Positions 35,716-45,449 of a DNA stretch of 64,000 bases are shown one piece after another. The notes beneath the pieces are model-generated. The model had not been told where the DNA came from, ran no database searches, and saw only the letters and a program-made list of their open reading frames with translations. The stretch is from Pseudomonas sessilinigenes (GTDB lineage Bacteria > Pseudomonadota > Gammaproteobacteria > Pseudomonadales > Pseudomonadaceae), in assembly GCF_003850565.1 (NCBI RefSeq), contig NZ_CP027706.1, positions 930,001 to 994,000 on the forward strand, written 5' to 3'. A program made the position numbers and the translations under genes. Every line of letters begins with the position of its first letter. Positions within the stretch are counted from its first letter, which is position 1.

Positions 35716-36683
35716 CACGCCACCTCCTGGTTCAGCGGGTAGAAGCAGCGCACCAGGCTGGCGGCTTGCGGATCGAGACTAGGCCGCTGCTGGCGGCAGT
35801 TTTCCTGGACGTAGGGGCAGCGTGGCGACAGCAGGCAGCCTTGGGGCCGGTCGTAGCGACCGGGAACGATGCCCGGCAGGGTCGAGAGCCGCGAGGCGCC
35901 CAGGCTGTGCTCGGGAATCGCCGCCAGCAGGGCTTCGCTGTAAGGGTGCGCGGGGATGTCGAACAGCTCCGGCACCTTGCCCACTTCCACCGTCTGGCCG
36001 GCGTACATCACGCAGACGCGCTGGGCGGTCTCGGCCACCACGGCCAGGTCGTGGGTGATCAGCACCAGGCCCATGTTCTGTTCTTTCTGCAGGCTCAGCA
36101 GCAGGTCCATGATCTGTGCCTGGATGGTCACGTCCAGGGCGGTGGTGGGTTCGTCGGCGATCAGCAGCTTGGGTTCGCCGGCGATGGCCATGGCAATCGC
36201 CACGCGCTGGCTCATGCCCCCGGACAGCTGGTGCGGGTAGGCGTCCATGCGGCTGGCGGCGCCGGGGATCTCGACCTTCTCCAACAGTTCGATGGCGCGC
36301 TTGCGGGCGGCCTTGCCGGACATCTTCAGGTGCAGGCGCAGCACTTCCTCGATCTGGAAGCCCACGGTGTAGCTGGGGTTCAGCGCGGTCATCGGGTCCT
36401 GGAAGACCATGGCCAGGTCCTTGCCGACGATCTGCCGGCGCTGGCGGGCGCTGAGCTTGAGCATGTCCTTGCCGTCGAAGTTCATGGCGTCGGCGGTGAC
36501 GATGCCGGGGTGCTCGATCAGGCCCATCAGGGCCATCATGGTCACCGACTTTCCGGAGCCGGACTCGCCGACGATGGCCAGCACTTCGCCCTTGTCGACC
36601 TTGAGGTCCAGGCCGTCCACCACGGGAACAGCCTTGGCGTCGCCGAAACGGACATTGAGATTCTTGATTTCTAACAGTGACAT
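35715..36683 (-). CDS. dppD: Dipeptide ABC importer ATPase DppD
   Basis: First ATPase of the importer, 322 residues from the ATG at 36683. Walker A GESGSGKS, signature LSGGMSQR, Walker B LLIADEP and switch THDLAVV are intact. The C-terminal cysteine motif [14 protein letters not shown] parallels that of DppF. GGAG precedes the start. It forms the ATPase heterodimer with DppF. Confidence 0.95.
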   Translation of the reverse strand: MSLLEIKNLNVRFGDAKAVPVVDGLDLKVDKGEVLAIVGESGSGKSVTMMALMGLIEHPGIVTADAMNFDGKDMLKLSARQRRQIVGKDLAMVFQDPMTALNPSYTVGFQIEEVLRLHLKMSGKAARKRAIELLEKVEIPGAASRMDAYPHQLSGGMSQRVAIAMAIAGEPKLLIADEPTTALDVTIQAQIMDLLLSLQKEQNMGLVLITHDLAVVAETAQRVCVMYAGQTVEVGKVPELFDIPAHPYSEALLAAIPEHSLGASRLSTLPGIVPGRYDRPQGCLLSPRCPYVQENCRQQRPSLDPQAASLVRCFYPLNQEVA

Positions 36684-36693
36684 GGGAATCTCC

Positions 36694-37605
36694 TCAGGCG
36701 GCATTCTTGAGTTTCGGGTCCAGCGCATCGCGCAGGCCGTCGCCCATCAGGTTGATTGCCAGCACGCTGAGCAAAATGGTCAGGCCGGGCAGGCTCACTA
36801 CCCACCAGGCGCGTTCGATGTAGTCGCGGGCCGAGGCCAGCATGGTGCCCCACTCAGGGGTAGGCGGCTGGACGCCGAGGCCGAGGAAGCCCAAGGCGGC
36901 GGCGTCGAGGATCGCCGAAGAGAAGCTCAAGGTGGCCTGGACGATCAGCGGTGCCATGCAGTTGGGCAGCACGGTGATGAACATCAGGCGCGGCAGGCCG
37001 GCACCGGCCAGGCGCGCGGCGGTCACGTAGTCGCGGTTGAGTTCGCCCATCACCGCGGCGCGGGTCAGGCGCACGTAGGACGGCAGCGAGACCACAGCAA
37101 TGGCGATCACGGTGTTGATCAGGCCTGGGCCGAGGATGGCGACGATGGCCACGGCCAGCAGCAGCGAAGGCAGGGCCAGCATGATGTCCATCAGGCGCAT
37201 GATGCTTGGGCCCAGCAGGCGCGGGAAGAAGCCGGCGAACAGGCCCAGCAGGATCCCCGGGATCAGCGACATCACCACCGACGACAGGCCGATCAGCAGC
37301 GACAGGCGCGACCCCTGGATCAGGCGCGAGAGCAGGTCGCGGCCCAGCTCGTCGGTGCCCAGCAGGAACTGCAACTGCCCGCCTTCGAGCCAGGCCGGTG
37401 GGGTCAGCAGGAAGTCGCGGTATTGCTCGCTGGGGTCATGGGGGGCCACCCAGGGTGCGAAGATCGCGCAGAACACGATCAGCAGCATGAACATCAGGCC
37501 GGCGACGGCGCCCTTGTTGTGGGAGAAGTGCTGCCAGAATTCTTTGTAGACGGACGGATAGAGCAGGCTTTGATCGACTGCTACCGAGGAAGTTGGAGTA
37601 CTCAT
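36694..37605 (-). CDS. dppC: Dipeptide ABC importer permease DppC
   Basis: Inner-membrane permease of 303 residues with an N-terminal cytoplasmic tail, a span at [19 protein letters not shown], and five more spans. It carries the loop [16 protein letters not shown] sequence ([20 protein letters not shown]) that docks on the ATPase and the [16 protein letters not shown] motif of DppC proteins. It lies 11 bases after dppB. The longer upstream frame overlaps dppB and is a shadow. Confidence 0.95.
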   Translation of the reverse strand: MSTPTSSVAVDQSLLYPSVYKEFWQHFSHNKGAVAGLMFMLLIVFCAIFAPWVAPHDPSEQYRDFLLTPPAWLEGGQLQFLLGTDELGRDLLSRLIQGSRLSLLIGLSSVVMSLIPGILLGLFAGFFPRLLGPSIMRLMDIMLALPSLLLAVAIVAILGPGLINTVIAIAVVSLPSYVRLTRAAVMGELNRDYVTAARLAGAGLPRLMFITVLPNCMAPLIVQATLSFSSAILDAAALGFLGLGVQPPTPEWGTMLASARDYIERAWWVVSLPGLTILLSVLAINLMGDGLRDALDPKLKNAA

Positions 37606-37616
37606 GTGTCTTGGCC

Positions 37617-38627
37617 TCAGCGCTGATGACGGATGCGTGGGTTGGCAAAGCCGTAGAGGATGTCCACCACGAAGTTGACCATGATCACCAGGCAGGCGAT
37701 CAACAGGATGCCGTTCTGCACCACGGGATAGTCCCGGGCGCCGATGGCTTCGATCAGCCATTTACCGATGCCGGGCCAGGAAAAGATGGTTTCGGTCAGG
37801 ACCGCACCGGCCAGCAGGGTGCCGACTTGCAGGCCGACCACGGTCAGTACCGGGATCAGCGCGTTGCGCAGGCCATGGACGAAGACCACCCGGTTGGGCG
37901 ACAGGCCCTTGGCCTTGGCGGTACGGATGTAGTCCTCGCGCAGCACTTCGAGCATCGAGGAGCGGGTCATCCGCGCGATCACCGCCAGGGGAATGGTACC
38001 CAGCACGATAGAAGGCAGGATCAGGTGCTTCAGTGCGTCGAAGAAGGCACTGGTGTCGCCGGCCAGCAGGGTGTCGACCAGCATGAAGCCGGTCTTGGGC
38101 TCGATGTCGTAGAGCAGGTCGATACGTCCGGAAACCGGGGTCCAGCCCAGGCTCACCGAGAAGAACATGATCAGGATCAGGCCCCACCAGAAGATCGGCA
38201 TCGAGTAGCCGGCGAGGGAAATCCCCATCACCCCGTGGTCGAACAGCGAGCCGCGCCTGAGGGCGGCGATGACTCCGGCCAGCAGGCCGATGACACCGGC
38301 GAACAGCAGGGCGGACATGGCCAGCTCCAGGGTCGCGGGGAACAGCGAGGAGAACTCGCTCCATACGCTGGTACGGGTACGCAGGGATTCGCCCAGGTCA
38401 CCGTGGGCCAGCTTGCCGATGTAGTCCAGGTACTGGGCGTACAGCGGTTTGTTCAATCCAAGGCGTTCCATTGCCTGGGCATGCATCTCGGGGTCGACCC
38501 GACGTTCGCCCATCATGACTTCCACGGGATCGCCGGGGATCATGCGTATCAAGGCGAATGTCAGCAAGGTGATGCCGAAAAATGTGGGGATCAGCAACCC
38601 CACACGGCGGGCAATAAAACTAAACAT
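37617..38627 (-). CDS. dppB: Dipeptide ABC importer permease DppB
   Basis: Partner permease, 336 residues, with the N-terminal MFSFIARRVGLLIPTFFGIT span typical of DppB and the loop REDYIRTAKAKGLSPNRVVF. VLTETIFSWPGIGKW is the family signature near the C-terminus. It starts 72 bases after the dppA-like gene, with a hairpin in the gap. Confidence 0.95.
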   Translation of the reverse strand: MFSFIARRVGLLIPTFFGITLLTFALIRMIPGDPVEVMMGERRVDPEMHAQAMERLGLNKPLYAQYLDYIGKLAHGDLGESLRTRTSVWSEFSSLFPATLELAMSALLFAGVIGLLAGVIAALRRGSLFDHGVMGISLAGYSMPIFWWGLILIMFFSVSLGWTPVSGRIDLLYDIEPKTGFMLVDTLLAGDTSAFFDALKHLILPSIVLGTIPLAVIARMTRSSMLEVLREDYIRTAKAKGLSPNRVVFVHGLRNALIPVLTVVGLQVGTLLAGAVLTETIFSWPGIGKWLIEAIGARDYPVVQNGILLIACLVIMVNFVVDILYGFANPRIRHQR

Positions 38628-38662
38628 CTTCTGAAGTACCTCAGTCAGCCGGTTAGGCGTTT

Positions 38663-38689
38663 CCGCCGCCCCTGGGTCAGGGACGGCGG
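38663..38689 (-). terminator. Intra-operon hairpin between dppA and dppB
   Basis: CCGCCGCCCCTG and CAGGGACGGCGG form a 12-base stem with one mismatch around GGT. There is no long T run, so it probably lowers read-through or stabilises the upstream mRNA, allowing more binding protein than permease. Confidence 0.65.
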
Positions 38690-38699
38690 GCGTTTCTTA

Positions 38700-40298
38700 T
38701 TACTTCACCTGGGTGGTAGCGAAGTTATTGGTGGTCAGGGGGCTCTGGTGATACCCCTCGACGTTCTTGCGCATGGCGGTGAACATTTTCGGATAGGCCA
38801 TGGGGATCCAGGGTTGATCCTGCTCAAAGACCAGCAGGGCCTTTTCATAGAGTTCGGCGCGCTTGGCCGAGTCGGCGTCGGAGCGAGCCTGGTCGATCAG
38901 GTCCTGGAAGGTCTTGTTGCACCAGCGGGCATAGTTTTCGCCGTTTTTCGCCGCGTCACAACTCAGGTTCGGCGTCAGGAAGTTATCCGGGTCACCGTTA
39001 TCCCCGGCCCAGCCGGCCGAGACCATGTCGTGCTCGCCGTTCTTGGCGCGCTTGAGCATCTCGCCCCATTCCATCACGCGAATATCCAGTTTCAGGCCGA
39101 TCTTGGCCAGGTCGGCCTGCATCATCTGGGCCCCGAGCAGCGGGTTGGGGTTGGTCGGGCCGCCGCCGTTGCGGGTGAACAGGGTGATCACGGTGCCTTC
39201 GGGCACGCCGGCTTCCTTGAGCAGGGCGCGGGCCTTGTCCAGGTCCCGTGGCGGGTTCTTCAGGCTGGTGTTGAAGCCCAGCAGGGTCGGTGGGTACGGG
39301 CCGGTGCCGACCAGGGCGTTGCCCGGGCCATAGAGGCTGTTGACGTAGGCTTCCTTGTCGAAGGCGATATTGATCGCCTTGCGTACCCGCACGTCGCTCA
39401 TGTACTTGCGGGTGGTGTTCATGGCGATGTAGCCGGTGGTCATGGCCGCCAGCTCATGCACCTGCAGGTTCGGGTCGGCCTTGATGCTGGGGATGTCATC
39501 GGGCTTGGGATACAGGGCGACCTGGCACTCGTTGGCCTTGAGCTTCTGCAGGCGCACGTTGTTGTCGGTGGTGATCGCCAGGATCAGTGTTTCGGCTGGA
39601 GGCTTGCCGCGGAAGTAGTCCGGGTTGGCCTTGAAGCGCACCTGGGCGTCCTTGGCATAGCGGGTGAAGATGAATGGGCCGGTGCCGATCGGCTTGCTGT
39701 TGAGCTCAGAGGTCTTGCCTTCCTTGAGCAGCTTGTCGGCGTATTCGGCCGGGAAGATCGAGGAGAAGGCCATGGCCACGTCGGCCAGGAACGGAGCTTC
39801 GCGGCGGGTCAGTGTGAAGACCACGGTGTGGTCGTCGACTTTCTCTACACTCTTGAGCAGTTCCTTGAAGCCCATGCTTTCGAAATAGGGGAAACCCACG
39901 CTGGACTTGTCATGCCAGGGGTGTTTCGGGTCCAACTGGCGCTGGAAACTCCAGAGCACGTCGTCGGCGTTCAGGTCGCGGGTCGGGGTGAAGTAGTCGG
40001 TGCTGTGGAACTTGACGCCCTTGCGCAGGTGGAAGGTGTATTGCAAGCCGTCTGGGCTGATGTCCCAGGATTCGGCCAGGGCTGGCTCGATGTCCGTGGT
40101 CCCCGGCTTGAAGTCCACCAGCCGGTTGAAAATGGTTTCCGCCACTGCGTCGGCAGTGACCGCGGTCGTGTATTGGACCATATCGAAACCTTCCGGGCTG
40201 GCTTCGGTACAGACCACCAAGGGTTTGGCCGCGGCGCTTATGGCGACGCTCAACAATGCGGCACTCAAGGCCGCTTTCATGGGAAGCATTTTCATCAT
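38700..40298 (-). CDS. dppA: Dipeptide-binding protein, dppB-proximal copy
   Basis: Periplasmic solute-binding protein (family 5), 532 residues, or four fewer if the second Met is used. It has a signal peptide (MKAALSAALLSVAISAAA) with no lipobox. Family segments present are EASPEGFDMVQYTTAVTAD, RLVDFKPGTTDIEPALAESW, FHLRKGVKFHST and AGDNGDPDNFL. It is the most divergent of the three binding proteins in the locus and lies directly upstream of dppBCDF. P. aeruginosa carries several paralogs with different peptide preferences in the same place. Confidence 0.92.
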   Translation of the reverse strand: MMKMLPMKAALSAALLSVAISAAAKPLVVCTEASPEGFDMVQYTTAVTADAVAETIFNRLVDFKPGTTDIEPALAESWDISPDGLQYTFHLRKGVKFHSTDYFTPTRDLNADDVLWSFQRQLDPKHPWHDKSSVGFPYFESMGFKELLKSVEKVDDHTVVFTLTRREAPFLADVAMAFSSIFPAEYADKLLKEGKTSELNSKPIGTGPFIFTRYAKDAQVRFKANPDYFRGKPPAETLILAITTDNNVRLQKLKANECQVALYPKPDDIPSIKADPNLQVHELAAMTTGYIAMNTTRKYMSDVRVRKAINIAFDKEAYVNSLYGPGNALVGTGPYPPTLLGFNTSLKNPPRDLDKARALLKEAGVPEGTVITLFTRNGGGPTNPNPLLGAQMMQADLAKIGLKLDIRVMEWGEMLKRAKNGEHDMVSAGWAGDNGDPDNFLTPNLSCDAAKNGENYARWCNKTFQDLIDQARSDADSAKRAELYEKALLVFEQDQPWIPMAYPKMFTAMRKNVEGYHQSPLTTNNFATTQVK

Positions 40299-40373
40299 GG
40301 ACCCCCTGCAAAGGAATGAACCAGAGTAGCTTGAACGGCGGATTCGTCATGAACCCGCCCTTCAACTGGCGGG

Positions 40374-41750
40374 TTAGAGAATGTTGAACGGAACCGTGGT
40401 CACCAGGCGGAACTCGTTGATGTTGCCATCGGCCTGGTACTTGCTCGCGCGGTGGGTGGTGTAGGTCGCGCGGATCGCGGTGGCCTTGAGCGGGCCGCTC
40501 TGCACGGCATAGCTGGCGCCGATGCCGTATTCGTAGTGGGTTTCGCCGTCCATCTTGTTCACGTCGTAGGCGGTACCACGGTAGTGGGTACCGTCGATGC
40601 CCCAGCCGCGGGCCTGGTAGATGTTGAACTTGAGGCCGGGCACGCCGTACTCGGCCATGTTCAGGCCGTAGGCGATCTGGAACGACTTCTCGTTCGGTCC
40701 GTTGAAGTCCGAGAGCAGGGAGTTGGCCAGGTAGATGCCGTTGGTTTCGTGCAGGTAGTCGAAGTACTCGTTACCGTTCACCGCCTGGTAGGAGAAGGTC
40801 AGGCTGTGGGCCTGGTGGGCCAGGCCCATGGACAGGGAGTAGGTATCGTTGTCGATCTCGCCCATCTCTTTCTTGCCGGTATCGACGGTCTTGTAGTAGT
40901 TCAGGCCGGTGGTCAGGGCCAGTACCGAGCTGTCACCCAGTTCGTGGGTGGCGCCGAAGTAGTACTGGTTCCAGAAGTCTTCCACCTTGGAGGCGTAGAG
41001 GCTGGTCTTCAGGCTCTTGAGTGGCTGGTAGTTGGCGCCGATCAGACTGACGCGGTCGGTCTCGGCGTTGTTGTTGGTGTATTCGGAGCGGAATTTCGAC
41101 AGGCTCTGCTCGGTCCGTGGCGATACCCGGTCATAGCTACCGGCGTCGAACGACAGGTTGTTGAATTCCTCACTGTGGATGCTGGCCCCTTCGAAGCTCG
41201 AAGGCAGTGGACGGTTGCCGATGACGTCGACGATCGGCGTGCTGACGTTCTGCCGGCCGACGGTCAGGGTGGTGTTGGATACGCGGAACTTGACGTTGGC
41301 CAGGCCCAGCTTGCTCCACTGGCCTACGGCGTCACCGTCGGAGTGGGTCAGGGTACGGTTGTTCTTGCCGGCGATGTCCTTGCGGTCACGGTCCAGAGCA
41401 ATGGCGTTGTAGGCGGCGACTTCGGTGCTGACCCCAACGGTGCCTTCGGTGAAGCCGGAGGTGTAGTTGAGGATGGTGCCCTGGACCCAGTTGATACGGC
41501 GTGGGGTCGAGGTCGGCTGGCCGTTGTGGTTGTAGGAGAAGCGGTCGTTGCGACGCTTCAACTCGTTGGCGTACCAGTTACGGGTGCTCCCGGACAGGCT
41601 CTGGCCTTCGATGAACCCCTTGGACTCAGCCTGGGCATTCTTGCTGTTCAGTTCAGTCGGGACGAAGTCCTGGCTGACGTTTTCTGCATAGGCCGTAGCA
41701 GTGATGCTGCTGATGGCCAGGGCTAACAACGCGCTGTTGCTCAGTTTCAT
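40374..41750 (-). CDS. opdP: OprD-family porin, OpdP-like
   Basis: Outer-membrane channel of 458 residues with a signal peptide (MKLSNSALLALAISSITATAYA). It has OprD-family features: NWYANELKRRNDR near the start, INWVQGTILNYTSGFTEG..GV, and repeated amphipathic strands to the C-terminus. Its place between dipeptide-binding genes is that of P. aeruginosa OpdP, a glycine-glutamate dipeptide porin. Specificity here is inferred from position. Together with DppA and DppBCDF it makes a complete route across both membranes. Confidence 0.88.
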   Translation of the reverse strand: MKLSNSALLALAISSITATAYAENVSQDFVPTELNSKNAQAESKGFIEGQSLSGSTRNWYANELKRRNDRFSYNHNGQPTSTPRRINWVQGTILNYTSGFTEGTVGVSTEVAAYNAIALDRDRKDIAGKNNRTLTHSDGDAVGQWSKLGLANVKFRVSNTTLTVGRQNVSTPIVDVIGNRPLPSSFEGASIHSEEFNNLSFDAGSYDRVSPRTEQSLSKFRSEYTNNNAETDRVSLIGANYQPLKSLKTSLYASKVEDFWNQYYFGATHELGDSSVLALTTGLNYYKTVDTGKKEMGEIDNDTYSLSMGLAHQAHSLTFSYQAVNGNEYFDYLHETNGIYLANSLLSDFNGPNEKSFQIAYGLNMAEYGVPGLKFNIYQARGWGIDGTHYRGTAYDVNKMDGETHYEYGIGASYAVQSGPLKATAIRATYTTHRASKYQADGNINEFRLVTTVPFNIL

Positions 41751-41917
41751 GGGTGACGCTCCTTTGTTTTATTTTTTACATACCGGTTTTTTTCGGCCGG
41801 CTGGTTTTTGGAACTCATTCAAGGCATCGCAAACGTTTGCATTCGGTTCGTTCGCCGAATTCAGGCAATACGCCTGCATGAGGACGAAAATCGTCCTCGC
41901 GGTTCTAGGCTCGTCGG

Positions 41918-43519
41918 TTATGGGGTCAGGCTGACACCGGAGAAGGAATTGCGTCCAAAGGGGCTGACCTTGAAGTCTTCGACTTTCGCGCTCAGCGGTT
42001 GGTTGATCGTCGAATGGGCCACCGGGGTGATCGGCACTTGCTGCTTGAGCAATTGCTGGGCCTGCTTGTACAGCACGCTGCGTTGTTCACGATCGGTGAC
42101 GATCTTGGCTTGCTTGATCAGCTTGTCGTACTGCGGGTCGCACCACATGGAGTAGTTGTTGCCGCCAATGGCGTCGCAGCTATACAGAGTGCCCAGCCAG
42201 TTGTCGGGGTCACCGTTGTCGCCGGTCCAGCCGATCAGGCTGATGTCGTGCTCACCGTTCTTGGTGCGCTTGATGTACTCGCCCCATTCGTAGCTGACGA
42301 TCTTCACCTTCAGGCCGATCTTCGCCCAGTCCGCTTGCAGCATTTCAGCCATCAGCTTGGCATTGGGGTTGTAGGGGCGCTGCACGGGCATGGCCCAGAG
42401 GTTGATTTCAGTGCCTTCCTTGACGCCGGCGGCCTTGAGCAGTTCGCGGGCCTTTTCCGGGTTGTAGGCGGCGTCCTTGATGCTGTCGTCGTAGGACCAC
42501 TGGGTGGGGGGCATGGCGTTGACCGCCAGTTGCCCGGCGCCCTGGTACACGGCGTTGAGGATGGCCGGTTTGTTCACCGCCATGTCCAGCGCCTGGCGTA
42601 CTTCGAGGCGATCGAAGGGCTTGTGCTGCACGTTGTAGGCGATGTAGCCGAGGTTGAACCCGGGCTTTTCGATCACCTGCAGTTTCGGATCGTTCTTCAA
42701 GGCCTCGATATCCGCAGGGCGCGGATGCAGGGTGATCTGGCATTCGCCGGCGCGCAGCTTCTGCACGCGTACCGAGGCATCGGTGTTGATGGCGAAGATC
42801 AGCCGATCGAGCTTGACCCGGCTCGGGTCCCAATAATGTGGGTTGGCGGCGTAGCGGATCTGCGAATCTTTCTGGTAACGCTGGAACACGAAGGGCCCGG
42901 TGCCGATGGGCTTCTGGTTGATCTGGCTGGGCGTGCCGGCCTTGAGCAGTTGCTCGGCGTATTCGGCGGAGAGGATCGCGGCGAAGCTCATGGCCAGGTT
43001 CTGGATGAACGCTGCATCCACGGTGTTGAGGGTCATGACCACGGTCAGTGGGTCGGTTTTCTCGACCTTGGCGATGTTCTTGTTCAGGCTCATGCCGTTG
43101 AAGTAGGGGAACTCGGTCGGGTAGGCCTTACGGAACGGGTGTTCGGCGTCGAGCATGCGGTTGAAGGTAAACAGCACGTCGTCGGCATTGAAGTCACGGG
43201 TTGGCTTGAAGTACGAGGTGCTGTGGAACTTCACGCCCTCGCGCAGGTGGAAGCTGTACTTGAGGCCATCCTCGGAGATGTCCCAGCGGGTGGCCAGGGC
43301 GGGCAAGACGTTGGTCGCGCCTCTCTCGAATTCCACCAGGCGGTTGTACAGCGGCTCGGCGGCATCGTTGTCGGTGGCGGTGGTGTATTGCGCGGTATCG
43401 AAGCCGGCCGGGCTGCCTTCGGAGCAGAACACCAGGCTGCGCTCGGCAGCGACGCTTGAAGCGGTGGCAGCCAACAGGCCGCAGCCCAGCAAAGCCGGGA
43501 GAATCGAGGAGTGACGCAT
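41918..43519 (-). CDS. Dipeptide-binding protein, middle copy
   Basis: Periplasmic solute-binding protein of 533 residues from the ATG at 43519, chosen because GGAGATGG precedes it and a signal peptide follows (LPALLGCGLLAATASSVAAE). It is very similar to the next copy upstream: both contain KAYPTEFPYF, FIQNLAMSFA, QGAGQLAVNAMPPTQWSYD and MPVQRPYNPNAKLMAEMLQ. That points to a tandem duplication. It probably feeds the shared DppBCDF. The 167-base gap to opdP holds no gene. Confidence 0.92.
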   Translation of the reverse strand: MRHSSILPALLGCGLLAATASSVAAERSLVFCSEGSPAGFDTAQYTTATDNDAAEPLYNRLVEFERGATNVLPALATRWDISEDGLKYSFHLREGVKFHSTSYFKPTRDFNADDVLFTFNRMLDAEHPFRKAYPTEFPYFNGMSLNKNIAKVEKTDPLTVVMTLNTVDAAFIQNLAMSFAAILSAEYAEQLLKAGTPSQINQKPIGTGPFVFQRYQKDSQIRYAANPHYWDPSRVKLDRLIFAINTDASVRVQKLRAGECQITLHPRPADIEALKNDPKLQVIEKPGFNLGYIAYNVQHKPFDRLEVRQALDMAVNKPAILNAVYQGAGQLAVNAMPPTQWSYDDSIKDAAYNPEKARELLKAAGVKEGTEINLWAMPVQRPYNPNAKLMAEMLQADWAKIGLKVKIVSYEWGEYIKRTKNGEHDISLIGWTGDNGDPDNWLGTLYSCDAIGGNNYSMWCDPQYDKLIKQAKIVTDREQRSVLYKQAQQLLKQQVPITPVAHSTINQPLSAKVEDFKVSPFGRNSFSGVSLTP

Positions 43520-43823
43520 GATGATCCATCTCCATTTTTTGTTGTGATGATCAATGGGCCATGGCTCCTTCCTGGAGCCTGTATAGGCCATTGATGCCAA
43601 ACCATGTCAGCTATTGCCCGCTGGCAGGCACGGTCTTGCCTCGCGTCGAGGTTCGAGGGCGAAAACGAGGGCCGTGGTCGGCTCCATGCCTGCAGCTTTG
43701 TTCGAATCGCCTTGGAGTTCACTGGGCTGGGTGTCGATTGACACCTTTCCCTGGTCCGGGTTGGATTCTTTCAATGGGCCAGTCCAGCCATGGCGACGTC
43801 AGGGACGTCGCCATGGCTGCGCT
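43520..43823. other. Gap between the two tandem binding-protein genes
   Basis: About 300 bases with no gene. A GGCGACGTC...GACGTCGCC dyad near 43792-43816 can form a hairpin and may end the upstream transcript (minus strand). Confidence 0.4.
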
Positions 43824-45449
43824 TTATTTGGCGATGCTCACGCCGTAGAAAGCGTTCAGACCGAACGGGCTGATCTTGAAGTCCTGCACGTTGGCGCGCA
43901 TGGGTTGGAACACCGTCGAGTGTGCGATCGGTGTCATCGGGACTGCATCTTTGAGGATATGTTGCGCCTGCTTGTACAGCTCGGTGCGCTTGGCCACGTC
44001 CGAGGTGGCCCGGGCTTGCTTGATCAGTGCGTCGTATGGCTTGTCGCACCACTTGGAGAAGTTGTTGCCGTTCATGGCATCGCAGCCGAACAGGGTGCCC
44101 AGCCAGTTATCCGGGTCACCATTGTCGCCGCTCCAACCGATGATCATCGCCTGGTTCTCACCGCCTTTGGAGCGCTTGATGTACTCACCCCACTCGAAGC
44201 TGACGATGTTCACCTTCAGGCCGATCTTCGCCCAGTCGGACTGCAGCATCTCGGCCATCAGCTTGGCGTTCGGGTTGTATGGACGCTGGACCGGCATGGC
44301 CCACAGGGTGATCTGGGTGCCTTCCTTGATGCCGGCTTCCTTGAGGAGCTGGCGGGCCTTCTCAGGATCGTACTTGGCATCCTTGATGGTGGTGTCGTAG
44401 GACCACTGGGTCGGCGGCATGGCGTTGACTGCCAGTTGGCCGGCGCCCTGGTAGACCGAGTCGATGATCTGCGGCTTGTTCACTGCCATGTCCAGCGCCT
44501 GGCGGACCCGCAGGTCGGCCAGCGGGTTGGCATCGGTGCGGTCCTTGAGGACCGGCATCACGTTGTAGGCGACGTAGCCCAGGTTGAAGCCTGCCTGTTC
44601 AGGCATCTTCAGGTCCTTGTCTTCCTTGAGGGCCTTGAGGTCGGCCGGACGTGGGGAAAGGGTGACCTGGCACTCGTTCTTCTTCAGCTTCTGGATGCGC
44701 ACCGACGGGTCGGTGGTGATGGCGAAGATCAGGTTGTCGATCTTCACGTCTTCAGGCCGCCAGTAGTCCTTGTTGCCGGTGTAGCGAATGTTGGAGTCTT
44801 TCTGATAGCTCTTGAAGACGAACGGACCGGTGCCGACCGGCTTCTGGTTGATGTCGCTGGTCTTGCCTTCCTTGAGCAGCTTGTCGGCGTACTCGGCGGA
44901 CTGGATGGAGGCGAAGCTCATGGCCAGGTTCTGGATGAACGCGGCATCAACCGACTTGAGGATGAACTTGACGGTCTTGTCGTCGATCTTCTCGATCTTG
45001 GTGATGTTGGTATCCATCCCCATGTCGGTGAAGTACGGGAATTCGGTTGGGTACGCCTTACGGAACGGCATGTTCTTGTCGATCATGCGGTTGAAGGTGA
45101 ACAGCACGTCGTCGGCGTTGAAGTTGCGAGTGGGAGTGAAGTACGGCGTGGTGTGGAACTTGACGCCTTCGCGCAGGTGGAAGGTGTAGGTCAGGCCGTC
45201 TTCCGAGATGTCCCAGCTGGTGGCCAGGCCTGGGACGACCTTGGTGCCGCCACGTTCGAACTGGCTCAGGCGGTTGAAGATGGTTTCCGCAGAGGCGTCG
45301 AAGTCGGTTCCGGTGGTGTATTGGCCCGGGTCGAAACCGGCAGGGCTGCCTTCGGAGCAAAACACCAGGTTAGTCGCGGCCTGGGCGAAGGGGGCGCTGG
45401 CCAGCAGACCGGCGCTGACTAAAAACGGAATGACTGCTTGTTTGAACAT
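43824..45449 (-). CDS. Dipeptide-binding protein, first copy of the operon
   Basis: First gene of the dpp block, 541 residues from the ATG at 45449 (GAGG upstream). The signal peptide is FKQAVIPFLVSAGLLASAPFAQA (cleavage near residue 25). It shares long blocks with the middle copy but differs in the insert VMPVLKDRTDANPLADLRV. It ends 304 bases before that copy; the gap contains C/T-rich sequence and no gene. No lipobox. Confidence 0.92.
   Translation of the reverse strand: MFKQAVIPFLVSAGLLASAPFAQAATNLVFCSEGSPAGFDPGQYTTGTDFDASAETIFNRLSQFERGGTKVVPGLATSWDISEDGLTYTFHLREGVKFHTTPYFTPTRNFNADDVLFTFNRMIDKNMPFRKAYPTEFPYFTDMGMDTNITKIEKIDDKTVKFILKSVDAAFIQNLAMSFASIQSAEYADKLLKEGKTSDINQKPVGTGPFVFKSYQKDSNIRYTGNKDYWRPEDVKIDNLIFAITTDPSVRIQKLKKNECQVTLSPRPADLKALKEDKDLKMPEQAGFNLGYVAYNVMPVLKDRTDANPLADLRVRQALDMAVNKPQIIDSVYQGAGQLAVNAMPPTQWSYDTTIKDAKYDPEKARQLLKEAGIKEGTQITLWAMPVQRPYNPNAKLMAEMLQSDWAKIGLKVNIVSFEWGEYIKRSKGGENQAMIIGWSGDNGDPDNWLGTLFGCDAMNGNNFSKWCDKPYDALIKQARATSDVAKRTELYKQAQHILKDAVPMTPIAHSTVFQPMRANVQDFKISPFGLNAFYGVSIAK

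Noticed and set aside
37593..40319. 908-codon open frame on + opposite dppB and dppA
   Set aside because: Antisense shadow of GC-rich genes with C/G third positions; His/Gln/Gly-rich product with no family features, and the minus-strand genes are certain.
43614..45422. 602-codon open frame on + opposite the dipeptide-binding gene
   Set aside because: Antisense shadow of a clearly recognisable binding protein.
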